Part shown: positions 6,810 to 15,509 of the stretch, in pieces
How positions within the stretch are numbered: the first letter of the stretch is position 1
Layout of the letters: every line of letters starts with the position of its first letter
Assembly: GCA_026986725.1 (NCBI GenBank)
Contig: JALSOA010000061.1
Location: forward strand, 1 to 40,165
Source of the DNA: Acidobacteriota bacterium
GTDB lineage: Bacteria > Acidobacteriota > Holophagae > Thermotomaculales > Thermotomaculaceae
Length of the DNA stretch: 40,165 bases
Reading direction: 5' to 3'
Position numbers and translations under genes: made by a program
Notes under the pieces: model-generated
The model's input: only the letters and a program-made list of their open reading frames with translations
Told to the model about the DNA's origin: nothing
Databases searched by the model: none

Positions 6810-7851
6810 TAAAAAAGGTTTTACTCTTGTTGAATTGATGGTTGGCATTATTGTCAGTATGATTGTTCTTGGAATGTCTTATGCCATTTTTAGCTCGCAG
6901 TTGAGGCTTACCAAAACTGAGATGAGTATTAACGATGTACAGTTAAATACCCAGATGGCTTTAAGATTTTTGTCCAAAAAGTTAAGAAATCTCGGTTACG
7001 GGGTTACAACAAAGATACCTGTTCCATCTGTTATGTGGTACGATGGAGATCAGGGCTCTTCCGGAAATGGGGTTGGTTCACTCACGATGTGGCCAACCGA
7101 CAGGCTTACCTCTTCAGATGTTCTTGCGTTTTACTCTTCTAATGTCCCCACAGAGATAAAAGTTGTTGCCTATCATCATAATTCTCAGGTTGCTTTTTTG
7201 AAAGAGCCCAATATTTTAAGTGAAGGGGTTAATCAAGGGCATTCTGATGTTTACATAGGTAAATTACTGCTGTTTTTTGATAGTGCCAACCAGACTTATG
7301 AAGTCGTTAAAATAACCAATGTGGTGGCAGGAACACATGGAGGAACCCAGACAAAGGTGGTTTTTAATCCGGGCTGGGGTGGTAATTCAAATCAGGGTTT
7401 GCCATTTAACCCTACCAGTGCTGTTTACCTTGGAGATTATAATATGATCTATGTGGACAGAAACAATGTTTTAAGGGTGAAAAACCCTACCACAAATATT
7501 CCTTTGATGACAAATGTTCTGTCTCTCCAGGTCTCCGTTGGATACGATAGCGACGGGGATAATGTGGTTGATGCATGGACTTACAATGTTAATGATGTTC
7601 CGAGTTTTTATGATATAAAGGCAGTCAAGGTGTTTATAGTTACTGCAACAGGTAAAGTGGAAAAGGGTGTTTCAATGACCATCTGGGATAAGATTTCTGA
7701 ATTAGACCAGAATTCAGGTGGTCTCTGGAGCCAGGAAGTGAACTGGGATAACGTTATAAATGATTATGCTCAGGTTCACGGTGGAGAGCCTGGCGTACCA
7801 AGAGTTTATTCTTTTGCCTGTGAACTTAGAAATGTTTTCACATGCAATTAA
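6781..7851 (+). CDS. pilW: Type IV minor prepilin, PilW-like
   Basis: This 356-residue prepilin has the leader NKKG cut before FTLVELMVGIIVSMIVLGMS, with Glu at position 5 of the mature helix. After the helix, NTQMALRFLSKKLRNLGYG is the conserved PilW segment. Near residue 258 a YDSDGDNVVDAWTYN stretch resembles a calcium-binding Asp-rich loop. The start at 6781 lies inside the end of pilV (29-base overlap) and is preceded by GGGGGAG. PilW belongs to the minor-pilin complex that initiates pilus assembly and carries PilY1 to the tip. It is larger than typical PilW, so it may have extra surface-exposed sequence. Confidence 0.85.
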   Translation: MLYKARLFSNKKGFTLVELMVGIIVSMIVLGMSYAIFSSQLRLTKTEMSINDVQLNTQMALRFLSKKLRNLGYGVTTKIPVPSVMWYDGDQGSSGNGVGSLTMWPTDRLTSSDVLAFYSSNVPTEIKVVAYHHNSQVAFLKEPNILSEGVNQGHSDVYIGKLLLFFDSANQTYEVVKITNVVAGTHGGTQTKVVFNPGWGGNSNQGLPFNPTSAVYLGDYNMIYVDRNNVLRVKNPTTNIPLMTNVLSLQVSVGYDSDGDNVVDAWTYNVNDVPSFYDIKAVKVFIVTATGKVEKGVSMTIWDKISELDQNSGGLWSQEVNWDNVINDYAQVHGGEPGVPRVYSFACELRNVFTCN

Positions 7852-7862
7852 AGGGGGCTTTT

Positions 7863-8588
7863 ATGATTAAAGATAAAAAGGGGGCGGCAACACTAACCGC
7901 AACAATAATTATCTTGATGCTTTTAACCGTTCTTGGTTTAACCCTTCTCACTCTGTCAAAATCAAGCGTCAGGATCTCAACCAGTTTTGAAAAAAACGAG
8001 CAGGCATTTAATGTGGCTGAATCAGGCCTTGAGAATATTGTGAGGACCAGGTTAACCACTTACAATGACTTAATTACTTACCTTTTTTACAATCCTTCCA
8101 ATTTGAATACATTGCCTGATCCCAGGTTTGCAGATTTTGATGCAATTTTAAACGGTCAGGGTACTTTTGGAAATCTTTATTCCACATATTATTCACACTT
8201 TCCTGAATTAACAGGTTCTTTTGTTGTTGATCAGGGAGATCCTTCTAATCCCAATGATGATCTTATAGGAGAGTATTACATAAGGGTTCTTGATAATGAC
8301 ATTTTTATAAATGAAGATGGCGATATGTTCAGAAATCAATTGGAGGATGAGGATGGAGACCCTGACAATGGCACTGTTCTTGCGAATATGAGAATGGACA
8401 GGGACAGAAATTTCTTTGTTCAGGCAAGGGGAATTATCAGGCAGGGTAATAGAATACTTGGAACGAGGTTGATAACTGTGAGGATTTGTGCAATTCAGGA
8501 GGCAACCGGAACTCAAAAGGGTGGTTCTGCTGCTAATGTTAACCTGACGAGAAGGTTTTGTTTGCAACCAAATTATATTCAACAATAA
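7863..8588 (+). CDS. pilX: PilX-like minor pilus assembly protein
   Basis: The N-terminus KKGAATLTATIIILMLLTVL followed by GLTLLTLSKSSVRIS and NEQAFNVAESGLE matches the PilX N-terminal domain, which lacks the usual mature Glu5. I chose the ATG at 7863 (241 residues) over the in-frame ATG at 7842 because AAAGGGGGC sits just before it and inside the longer reading. The middle is rich in acidic clusters (NDIFINEDGD, LEDEDGDPDN) that could bind calcium. It begins 11 bases after pilW, and the ribosome binding site of pilY1 follows immediately. In Pseudomonas PilX works with PilV, PilW and PilY1 in the tip complex. Confidence 0.83.
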   Translation: MIKDKKGAATLTATIIILMLLTVLGLTLLTLSKSSVRISTSFEKNEQAFNVAESGLENIVRTRLTTYNDLITYLFYNPSNLNTLPDPRFADFDAILNGQGTFGNLYSTYYSHFPELTGSFVVDQGDPSNPNDDLIGEYYIRVLDNDIFINEDGDMFRNQLEDEDGDPDNGTVLANMRMDRDRNFFVQARGIIRQGNRILGTRLITVRICAIQEATGTQKGGSAANVNLTRRFCLQPNYIQQ

Positions 8589-8599
8589 AGGGGGAAGGT

Positions 8600-11500
8600 A
8601 TGAAAAGGGTGTTTAATTTTCTGGTATTTTTATTGATTTTCGTCACCTATTCTTATTCAGGTTATGCTGCCTGTACAAGAAAGGTGTTTGACCCGTTAGA
8701 GCCGATAAATAAGACTGTTCCGCCAAATATTCTGGTGGTTGTGGATAATTCAGGTTCAATGGCATGGGATACAAGGAATGTTTATATTCGTGATCACAGA
8801 TACGCAAGGTTTTTGGGGTCTCCAACAACAGGAGATTATTACCACTATAATCTGCCATATCAGAATACTAATGATAAGGCTTATTATGTACCACATTATT
8901 CAAGGTTTGATTATAGAACCCCCGTGCACAGAAGAAGAGTTAGAACAAATATGACTTTAATGGGGCAAATAGATGTCCCTGAAAATGGGGAAATTAACTA
9001 TGTGGGAATTGCTGTTGATATATGGGTAAGGTATAATGTTTATAATGATAGAACACTTGCCCAGATTACAATTAGATTAGAGCACAATGGTGTTACCGCA
9101 GAGATAACTCCAACTGATCAGTGGTTTGCTTACAGGTATAGTAGTGGTGATGACAATGATGTTGAAGTGAGAAGAATACACAGAAGATGGTACTATAGAT
9201 TAAGGGTACAATATGCTTTCCCTGATTTTCACAAAATGGATAAATCTGGAACATGGAAACTTTACTTAAAAACAAATTATACGGGAAACAGAATTTATTA
9301 TGATAGATTCGGGCTTACCTTTAATCCTATAGTGAATAAAGTAACCGCTCTGAAAACCGTTTTGCAGAGGATTTTTACCAATAATCCCAATGTCAGATTT
9401 GCACTGGGAACTTATAGAGCTGGAAGCAGATATTCTACGGTATGGGATGGTGACGGGTTAAGGCGTTATTCAAATAGATGGGGTGTAATAAACCCTGCCG
9501 GTCTTTCTATATGGGAGTCATGGCCATCTGATGAAATAGACACTCAGTCAAACAGAGATGATGTGCTGGCGTGGGTTGATATGAAGATCACAGATGAAGA
9601 CGAATATTTTAATGGTGGATTAAGAAAAGAGATCTTTGCAAGTGGTTTCACTCCTATTCGTTCTTGTTTTGTTAACATAAGACAATACCTTAACTCTATG
9701 TACGGTGAGGATAGCTTTCAATCCTGCAGAAATTATGCTGTTATCTTTTTGACTGATGGACAGTGTTGGGCTGATCCTCTTGGTTGTGATAACAATGCTA
9801 TAAGGGATATTATTCAAGAGATCTATCAGGATCATGTTATATCTGTGGGAACCACCAACAGGGGGACAAAAACCTATGTTATTGGTCTTTCTTTGAGGCC
9901 TCGGGACAGACAATGGCTTGATTCGTGGGCTGATGCAGGAGATGATGGCGATTATACAAACCACTCTGCTCAAGCATATATGCCCCAGAATGCTGATGAG
10001 CTTGAACAGGCTTTTGCTGATGCAATTCATTCAGCATCGGCTCAGGAGGTTGTTATCAATTCGGATGTTATCTTTGGAACGATCTCACCTGAAAAGGCAC
10101 CTTCTGGCTCAATTTTCAAGGCAAATCAATTTACCACACCATCGGGTCATGTTTTTGATGGAACCTATCCTGCAATTGAAGCGAATATCATGTTTACCAC
10201 AAAGATATTCTATCCCTCCTGGGAAGGGGATCTTGTTGCTTACATGCCAATGTACAGAAGTGCAACGGATCATAAGATCTATTATTTCCCCCAGGATTAC
10301 GACCCCAATACTGGAACATACAAGCCTGATTATCCAAAGATCTGGAGTGCAAGAGAGGAACTTTCCAAAAGGCTTAATGGATATGAGGGGAACCATGGTC
10401 ATGTCCCCGGGATCAGAGATGCTCTTGGTTTGACGACAGTTCAAACATCTGATTCTGATACCATCCCATGGAGAAATATAAAATTGATTTATCCTGCTGG
10501 TCAATATCCGAATTTTACCATGTTAAATTTAACATCCTTTGTGTATGATTCAAATGAAGGAAAATGGGTTCCATCTCAAACCTTAATCAACCAGGTTGCA
10601 TCGATTGTTTATGCCGGTGATTCAAATGCTGAGGAAAAGGCTAAAAAATTCATTGAATTCGTACAGGCAAGAATGCTTGCTGATATAACTTACTCTTCTC
10701 CTGCAACTATCTATGAACCGAACATGGGTTTTGAGGATTGGAGAGATAGCTATATGAAATTTAAGATTGTGGAAAGAAATACGAGAACACCTGTTGTGGT
10801 GATAGGTGCCAACGATGGTATGCTTCATGCTTTCAATGCTTACACTGGTAGAGAAGAATGGGCTATTATTCCATGGGGTGTTATTGATAGTTTGAAGGAT
10901 ATGGTGGCAAATTATGATCCACAAAATAATCCATCCGGTCAGGTTGATGTCACCGTTCAGGATGCCCTGGGAAGGAATATGCACATTTACGGGGTTGCTT
11001 CTTCTCCCAAAATTGTTGATATAGGTCATTTGAACGATGATAATCCTGATAATGACAGCTGGAATACTGTTCTTGTCTGTGGTCTTGGTGGTGGGGGCAA
11101 TTCTTACTTCTGCCTTGATGTTACAGACCCATTGCACCCTCAGGTAAAGTGGGATACTTCAACAAGTGCCGATTTTTCCGATATGGGAGAAACTTGGGCT
11201 TATCCTGCAATGTGGCTTACCAAACTTGATGATGATTATAAAACTGTTGGATTTTTTACTTCAGGTTACAGTGTGGATACTGATAAGGGTAAGAGCCTTT
11301 ACATTGTTAACATAGACACAGGTGAGTTGATGGATAAAAAGGACCTTTTAACAGGAAGTAATAAAGATTTTCTGTTTGCTTCTCCTGCAGGTATTCTGGA
11401 TGTTGATGCAAGATTTATAAAAGGTGTTTATGTTGGGTCAACCTATGGTGAATTGTTCAGATATGATCTTCTTAACGATGATGTTTGCGAGGTGTTTGAC

Positions 11501-12190
11501 ACCAGGCACAATTACTCTATTGTGACATTACCTGCCGTTTATGTTGATTCAAGTAATCATGAGTGGGTATCGCTTGCTGAGTTCGGTTGTGAAGATGCTT
11601 TTAATGGTACATTTGCAAAAAATGCTGTACTTTACACCATCAAGGCTTACCCTGAGAATGATTGCAATGGGCATAAAAATCTGATTGACATTACCTCTCA
11701 GATTGATAGTTCAAACTTTAATACAACCATACCTCTGGGTGGTAAGGATGGTTATTATTTTAAGTTGCAACGCAATGAAACGATGTTTGCTGACCCGCTT
11801 ATAACCACTTATTTCTATGAAGACCAAAACTCAGGTGGAACGAATTATGAAACGGTAAGTGTCTTCGTAACATATAAGTATCCTTCCTCAGGTGATTACT
11901 GTGGTCTCGGTAATTCTTATCTGTATATTTTTGGTGTCACAGATCTTTTTGTTGGAACAAGGGAGAACAATCAGGATACTTATGGGTCAAGAGTCTCGAA
12001 AGGAAGAAGCGGCAGTCCTGTTAAAACAGGTGTTAGTGGTACAGTATGGATAAATACGCCGGATGGTCCACTAAGAATTTTACCTCTTGATGATTCTGCC
12101 GGTTCATCTTCAATTCCTGTATATTCACCTTTTGCCCAGAATTGTACCGACGCTAAAAAGGTAGGAGCAGGATCATGGATAGTTTATTAA
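8600..12190 (+). CDS. pilY1: PilY1-like type IV pilus tip adhesin
   Basis: This 1196-residue exported protein has a Sec signal peptide (about 1-23), a von Willebrand A domain with the MIDAS motif DNSGSM (49-54), GFTPI (349-353) and FLTDG (383-387), and a C-terminal PilY1 beta-propeller (about 725-1090) containing VVIGANDGMLHAFN, VCGLGGGGNSYFCLDVTDP and GSTYGELFRYD. The start at 8600 follows AAAGGGGGAAGG and gives a proper signal peptide; an upstream in-frame ATG at 8558 lies inside pilX. Between the MIDAS strand and the rest of the vWA domain there is an insertion of about 190 residues ending in SGTWKLYL and FGLTF, resembling a P-domain-like jelly roll. PilY1 proteins act in adhesion, calcium-dependent pilus extension and surface sensing. 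The end overlaps the next gene by 16 bases. Confidence 0.92.
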   Translation: MKRVFNFLVFLLIFVTYSYSGYAACTRKVFDPLEPINKTVPPNILVVVDNSGSMAWDTRNVYIRDHRYARFLGSPTTGDYYHYNLPYQNTNDKAYYVPHYSRFDYRTPVHRRRVRTNMTLMGQIDVPENGEINYVGIAVDIWVRYNVYNDRTLAQITIRLEHNGVTAEITPTDQWFAYRYSSGDDNDVEVRRIHRRWYYRLRVQYAFPDFHKMDKSGTWKLYLKTNYTGNRIYYDRFGLTFNPIVNKVTALKTVLQRIFTNNPNVRFALGTYRAGSRYSTVWDGDGLRRYSNRWGVINPAGLSIWESWPSDEIDTQSNRDDVLAWVDMKITDEDEYFNGGLRKEIFASGFTPIRSCFVNIRQYLNSMYGEDSFQSCRNYAVIFLTDGQCWADPLGCDNNAIRDIIQEIYQDHVISVGTTNRGTKTYVIGLSLRPRDRQWLDSWADAGDDGDYTNHSAQAYMPQNADELEQAFADAIHSASAQEVVINSDVIFGTISPEKAPSGSIFKANQFTTPSGHVFDGTYPAIEANIMFTTKIFYPSWEGDLVAYMPMYRSATDHKIYYFPQDYDPNTGTYKPDYPKIWSAREELSKRLNGYEGNHGHVPGIRDALGLTTVQTSDSDTIPWRNIKLIYPAGQYPNFTMLNLTSFVYDSNEGKWVPSQTLINQVASIVYAGDSNAEEKAKKFIEFVQARMLADITYSSPATIYEPNMGFEDWRDSYMKFKIVERNTRTPVVVIGANDGMLHAFNAYTGREEWAIIPWGVIDSLKDMVANYDPQNNPSGQVDVTVQDALGRNMHIYGVASSPKIVDIGHLNDDNPDNDSWNTVLVCGLGGGGNSYFCLDVTDPLHPQVKWDTSTSADFSDMGETWAYPAMWLTKLDDDYKTVGFFTSGYSVDTDKGKSLYIVNIDTGELMDKKDLLTGSNKDFLFASPAGILDVDARFIKGVYVGSTYGELFRYDLLNDDVCEVFDTRHNYSIVTLPAVYVDSSNHEWVSLAEFGCEDAFNGTFAKNAVLYTIKAYPENDCNGHKNLIDITSQIDSSNFNTTIPLGGKDGYYFKLQRNETMFADPLITTYFYEDQNSGGTNYETVSVFVTYKYPSSGDYCGLGNSYLYIFGVTDLFVGTRENNQDTYGSRVSKGRSGSPVKTGVSGTVWINTPDGPLRILPLDDSAGSSSIPVYSPFAQNCTDAKKVGAGSWIVY

Positions 12191-12873
12191 AGAGAACTAA
12201 AGGGTTTTCCCTTATTGAATTGCTGGTTGTTATTGCGGTGCTCGTAATTATTATGGGCACCGCTGCCCTTACCATGGGAACTTCAATGAGGGATTCGAGA
12301 ACTAAAAAGGCAGCATTTGATTTTAAAGCCATGCTTACTGATGCCACAAAGGAGGCTATGGCCAATTACAAGCCAGTGGTTGTTCGTAAAGACACTTCTT
12401 TTTCAAATGGTATCAGATTGATGATGTTTATGGACAGGAACGAAGACATGGTTTTTAATGGCAATGACAGAATGCTTGCATACTTTGTTGTTACAGGCAA
12501 TAAGGTGGATCCTGGCAGACCTCCCGAGTATAGTGGTGACTATTATTTTACACCCGATGTTTTGATTAAAAGCTCAACACAATCTGGGGGAACAAGCGTT
12601 GATTTAAGCAATCTGTACGGTAGCGACTTTAACTCTGTCCCTGTTCTGGACGATAATTCTATTATTGTTGTAAGACCTGAGGGAGTGTATGTTGTAAGAG
12701 TTGGAGGTTCTGTTTCTCCAGTTGGGGGTGTTGTTCTTTTCAGAAATATTCAGGATATTGATGAGGCAACTGAAGAGAGACAATATTTTGTATTTGTTAC
12801 CAAAACATTTACCAGGGTTTTAAAGATGGAGGACGATGGTACTGGAAACTTTGTAATAAGGGAGTTACAGTAA
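12175..12873 (+). CDS. FimT/GspH-like minor prepilin
   Basis: This 232-residue prepilin has the leader TKG before FSLIELLVVIAVLVIIMGTA with mature Glu5. The segments FKAMLTDATKEAMANYKPVVV and IRLMMFMDRNEDMVFNGNDRML match the GspH/FimT/FimU layout (a conserved strand ending in a DRN turn). Its ATG overlaps the end of pilY1 by 16 bases and has GGAG 8 bases upstream, so it belongs to the same operon and ends it; a strong terminator follows 5 bases later. No pilE-like or major pilin gene is present. FimT in some bacteria binds DNA for natural transformation, but that role is only a possibility here. Confidence 0.82.
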   Translation: MDSLLKRTKGFSLIELLVVIAVLVIIMGTAALTMGTSMRDSRTKKAAFDFKAMLTDATKEAMANYKPVVVRKDTSFSNGIRLMMFMDRNEDMVFNGNDRMLAYFVVTGNKVDPGRPPEYSGDYYFTPDVLIKSSTQSGGTSVDLSNLYGSDFNSVPVLDDNSIIVVRPEGVYVVRVGGSVSPVGGVVLFRNIQDIDEATEERQYFVFVTKTFTRVLKMEDDGTGNFVIRELQ

Positions 12874-12878
12874 GATTT

Positions 12879-12903
12879 CCCCCGGGAATTCCGGGGGTTT
12901 TTT
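12879..12903 (+). terminator. Rho-independent terminator of the pilus-tip operon
   Basis: A perfect CCCCCGG (12879-12885) / CCGGGGG (12891-12897) stem with a 5-base GAATT loop is followed by six T residues. It lies directly after the last prepilin stop codon and separates it from the convergent MEMO gene. There is no T-tract on the other strand, so it should act rightward only. Confidence 0.93.
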
Positions 12904-13939
12904 ATTTTACCACGAATCCAACAGCCATGTGTCCAACCCAGTGCTTTAATGAAAATGGTGCAGAGACTCCAAATCCATACCCTTTTAACGGGACCATGGG
13001 GTCTATATAGGTATCATCGTAGTGAATGAATTCTCCAAAAAGATGTTTTTTGGTTGTTTTTTCAATAATTTTTTCTGTGGTTAAAAGCCCAAATGGGATG
13101 GAGTACCTTCCACACCACAATGCTTTTTCATATACCCTGTCTTTTACAATCTTTCTGACTTTTTTAACGGTTATTTCCCCTTTTAAATAGTTTTTAAATA
13201 TTTCAAGGTCATTTTGTCTTGCCCTTTTATGCCCCTCTTCACCTTTTCCGAATGTTGTGTTGTTAAAATCCTCTCCATAGTGGTTTGCATCGGCAGATAT
13301 CAGGAACACAACATCTTTTAAAGAGATACTGTTTTTTTCGAGGTAGTTTGTTATCACTTTTGAAAGTGCGTTTGATATTTTATCCATGGTTTTCAGGTCC
13401 ATTGGAGTGACCATTACTGGCATTATTTCAATACCTCTGTTATAGTACGAAAGAAAAGGAAGGATGGCTTCTATTGAATGCTCGTAGGAGTGATATGTAT
13501 TACTAACAATATAGTATTTTTCTTTGAGGTTTTCTTTTACAAATTCTCTTAATGATGATACCTTGATGTTTTGGTAGGGAGAGTACCAATAGGCGTAATT
13601 ATCGAGAATGATAACATCACTTATCTTACCTCCAATCTTTATAGGGGTTTTATGGGTTACCCCGAAAATTATGGCAAGTTTTTTCTTTTTAATCTGGGAT
13701 ACGAGTGCATTAACAGTAAATCCAGAGTAAAGGTGATCATCATGGGGAAAGATTGCTGCGGTAATGTTCCCATCAACTCTATTGTATTTTATCCCCATTT
13801 TGTTTACAGTTTCAATGAGTTTTTCAATCTGAATCTCTTTCCAGGCATAGGAAACATCATCAAATGGTTTTCTTACACTCTGGCCCGCAATTAAACTTAA
13901 AGAAAGAAGACAAAATGAGATTAAACTCAGTGCTTTCAT
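12902..13939 (-). CDS. Exported MEMO/AmmeMemoRadiSam protein B family member
   Basis: This protein belongs to the MEMO1 family, a fold related to LigB-type non-heme iron dioxygenases. Four metal-site equivalents are visible: His66 in PHDDHLYSG, His96 in GVTHKTP, the His of SADANHYG and the Cys of WCGRYSIP. HSIEAILPFLSYY is also conserved. I chose the start at 13939 (345 residues) because AAAGGGGGAAACC precedes it and gives a clear Sec signal peptide (residues 1-19). Most MEMO proteins are cytosolic, so export is unusual. It is the last gene of a leftward group, 11 bases after nadB. The AMMECR1 and radical SAM partners of the classic trio are not adjacent. The enzymatic role is unknown. Confidence 0.82.
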   Translation of the reverse strand: MKALSLISFCLLSLSLIAGQSVRKPFDDVSYAWKEIQIEKLIETVNKMGIKYNRVDGNITAAIFPHDDHLYSGFTVNALVSQIKKKKLAIIFGVTHKTPIKIGGKISDVIILDNYAYWYSPYQNIKVSSLREFVKENLKEKYYIVSNTYHSYEHSIEAILPFLSYYNRGIEIMPVMVTPMDLKTMDKISNALSKVITNYLEKNSISLKDVVFLISADANHYGEDFNNTTFGKGEEGHKRARQNDLEIFKNYLKGEITVKKVRKIVKDRVYEKALWCGRYSIPFGLLTTEKIIEKTTKKHLFGEFIHYDDTYIDPMVPLKGYGFGVSAPFSLKHWVGHMAVGFVVK

Positions 13940-13950
13940 GGTTTCCCCCT

Positions 13951-15504
13951 TTATTCGGTTATGTAATGGCAACCAATACTTTTTTTATTTCTAAATGATT
14001 GTATGGCAATTTCTCTCGAAACAGTTATCATGTTTCTGAGTTCAATCAGCCTTTTTGAGAGTCTGTTCTCCCTGTAAAACTCCTCTGTAGTGTTAAATAG
14101 ATAAGAAAGGTCTTTGGTTAACCTTTTCAGTCTTTTTCGTGAACGAATTATCCCTGCATAGTTCCACATCAGGTTTCTCAGGTTTTCAATGTCCCCTTCA
14201 ATTAGAAGCGGGTCGGCGCTTGAACCATCCGGTTGATACCAGTCAGAGATGCTTTTTAATCTTTTTGGAGAGATTTTCTGGACGCTATTGTTCAGTTTTA
14301 AGGAGCAAAGATAGGCCATTGTGCACCCTTCGAGCAGTGAGGTTGATGCAAGTCTATTTGCACCGTGTAATCCTGTACAGGCACATTCCCCTATTGCGTA
14401 TAATCTTTTAATTTCTGTTTCTCCATTAAGATTTGTTTTTATGCCTCCGCAGAAATAGTGGGCAGCAGGGATTATCGGAACTGGTTGATGCTCAATGTCT
14501 ATCCCCCTTTCCAGGCATTTTTCGTATATCTGGGGGAATCTGTCTTTTATAGAGTACCTTTTTTTTACCTCTGAAAGGTCAAGATAGACACAGGGTTCTT
14601 TTGTTTTTGTGAGGTAATCAAATATTGATCTGGATACAATGTCCCTTGGAGCAAGTGAGCCAAGAGGGTGCTGTTTTTTTATTATGTCCTCTCCCTTTTT
14701 GTTAACAATTATTCCTCCTTCACCCCTTACTGATTCAGAGATCAAAAATCTTTCATTTGAGTGTGGAAGGTAAAGTGTTGTTGGGTGAAATTGTATAAAC
14801 TCTGCATTTAAAACGCCTGCCCCAGCCCTTAAGGCCATTGCAATTCCGTCTCCAGTGGCACAGTCAGGGTTTGTGGTGTGTTTGTACAGGTATCCTATCC
14901 CTCCTGTAGCAATAACTGTATTGTGAGCAAAGATTTTTTCCACTTTTTTTTCTTTAATGTTGAAAGCGTAAACGCCGAATACCTCTTTTGCTTTGTACCT
15001 TTCTTGAGGGTCTTTTGAGTGATATGTGTTTACTATAAATTCTATTGTCATAAGGTTTGTTCTTATGTCAATGTTTTTGTTTTCTTTTACCCTGTTTAAA
15101 AGCCTTTCTTCTATTTCTCTTCCTGTGTAGTCTTTTCTGAAGAGTATCCGTTGAACTGAGTGTGCTCCCTCTTTTGTGAAGCAGAATTTCCCATTTTCTT
15201 TGTTAAACCTTACACCAATTTCTTTTATTAAAAATTCTTCAACAAGATGTGGCCCTATCTTTGAAATCTTCTTTGCAATGCTTTTGTTTACCAGTTCTCC
15301 TCCTGCTTTCAGGATATCTTTAAGAAGAAGTGATGGAGAATCTTTTTCCCCTTTGAAAACTATTCCGCCCTGTGCGTAAAAGGTGTTTGATTTTTTTGCG
15401 GATTCTTCCTTTGTTATTAAACAAACCCTTTGTCCTTTTTTTGCGAGGAGATATGCAAGGCTTAATCCGCTTATCCCTGTGCCGATAATGAGGGTGCTGT
15501 ACAT
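13951..15504 (-). CDS. nadB: L-aspartate oxidase
   Basis: This 517-residue flavoprotein oxidises L-aspartate to iminoaspartate, the first step of de novo NAD synthesis; anaerobes can use fumarate as electron acceptor. Motifs include the FAD-binding GTGISGLSLAYLLAKKG (7-23), SNTFYAQGG, ATGGIGYLYKHTTNP, EFIQFHPTTLY, ISESVRGEGG, LAPRDIVSR, PAAHYFCGG and GLHGANRLASTSLLEGC, the last two typical of NadB rather than succinate dehydrogenase. The C-terminal helical domain is complete. The ribosome binding site is weak (AAAGAAG) and it starts 5 bases after the spermidine-synthase-like gene, suggesting translational coupling. The quinolinate synthase nadA is not in the window, and nadC lies in another operon. 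Confidence 0.96.
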   Translation of the reverse strand: MYSTLIIGTGISGLSLAYLLAKKGQRVCLITKEESAKKSNTFYAQGGIVFKGEKDSPSLLLKDILKAGGELVNKSIAKKISKIGPHLVEEFLIKEIGVRFNKENGKFCFTKEGAHSVQRILFRKDYTGREIEERLLNRVKENKNIDIRTNLMTIEFIVNTYHSKDPQERYKAKEVFGVYAFNIKEKKVEKIFAHNTVIATGGIGYLYKHTTNPDCATGDGIAMALRAGAGVLNAEFIQFHPTTLYLPHSNERFLISESVRGEGGIIVNKKGEDIIKKQHPLGSLAPRDIVSRSIFDYLTKTKEPCVYLDLSEVKKRYSIKDRFPQIYEKCLERGIDIEHQPVPIIPAAHYFCGGIKTNLNGETEIKRLYAIGECACTGLHGANRLASTSLLEGCTMAYLCSLKLNNSVQKISPKRLKSISDWYQPDGSSADPLLIEGDIENLRNLMWNYAGIIRSRKRLKRLTKDLSYLFNTTEEFYRENRLSKRLIELRNMITVSREIAIQSFRNKKSIGCHYITE

Positions 15505-15509
15505 CTTCT

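Noticed and set aside
9918-10433. 171-residue frame within pilY1 in another frame
   Set aside because: It overlaps a well-supported PilY1 reading, has no initiation signal, and its composition is that of a frameshifted shadow.
12879-12903. Bidirectional action of the terminator for the MEMO operon
   Set aside because: The minus strand has no T-tract after the stem.
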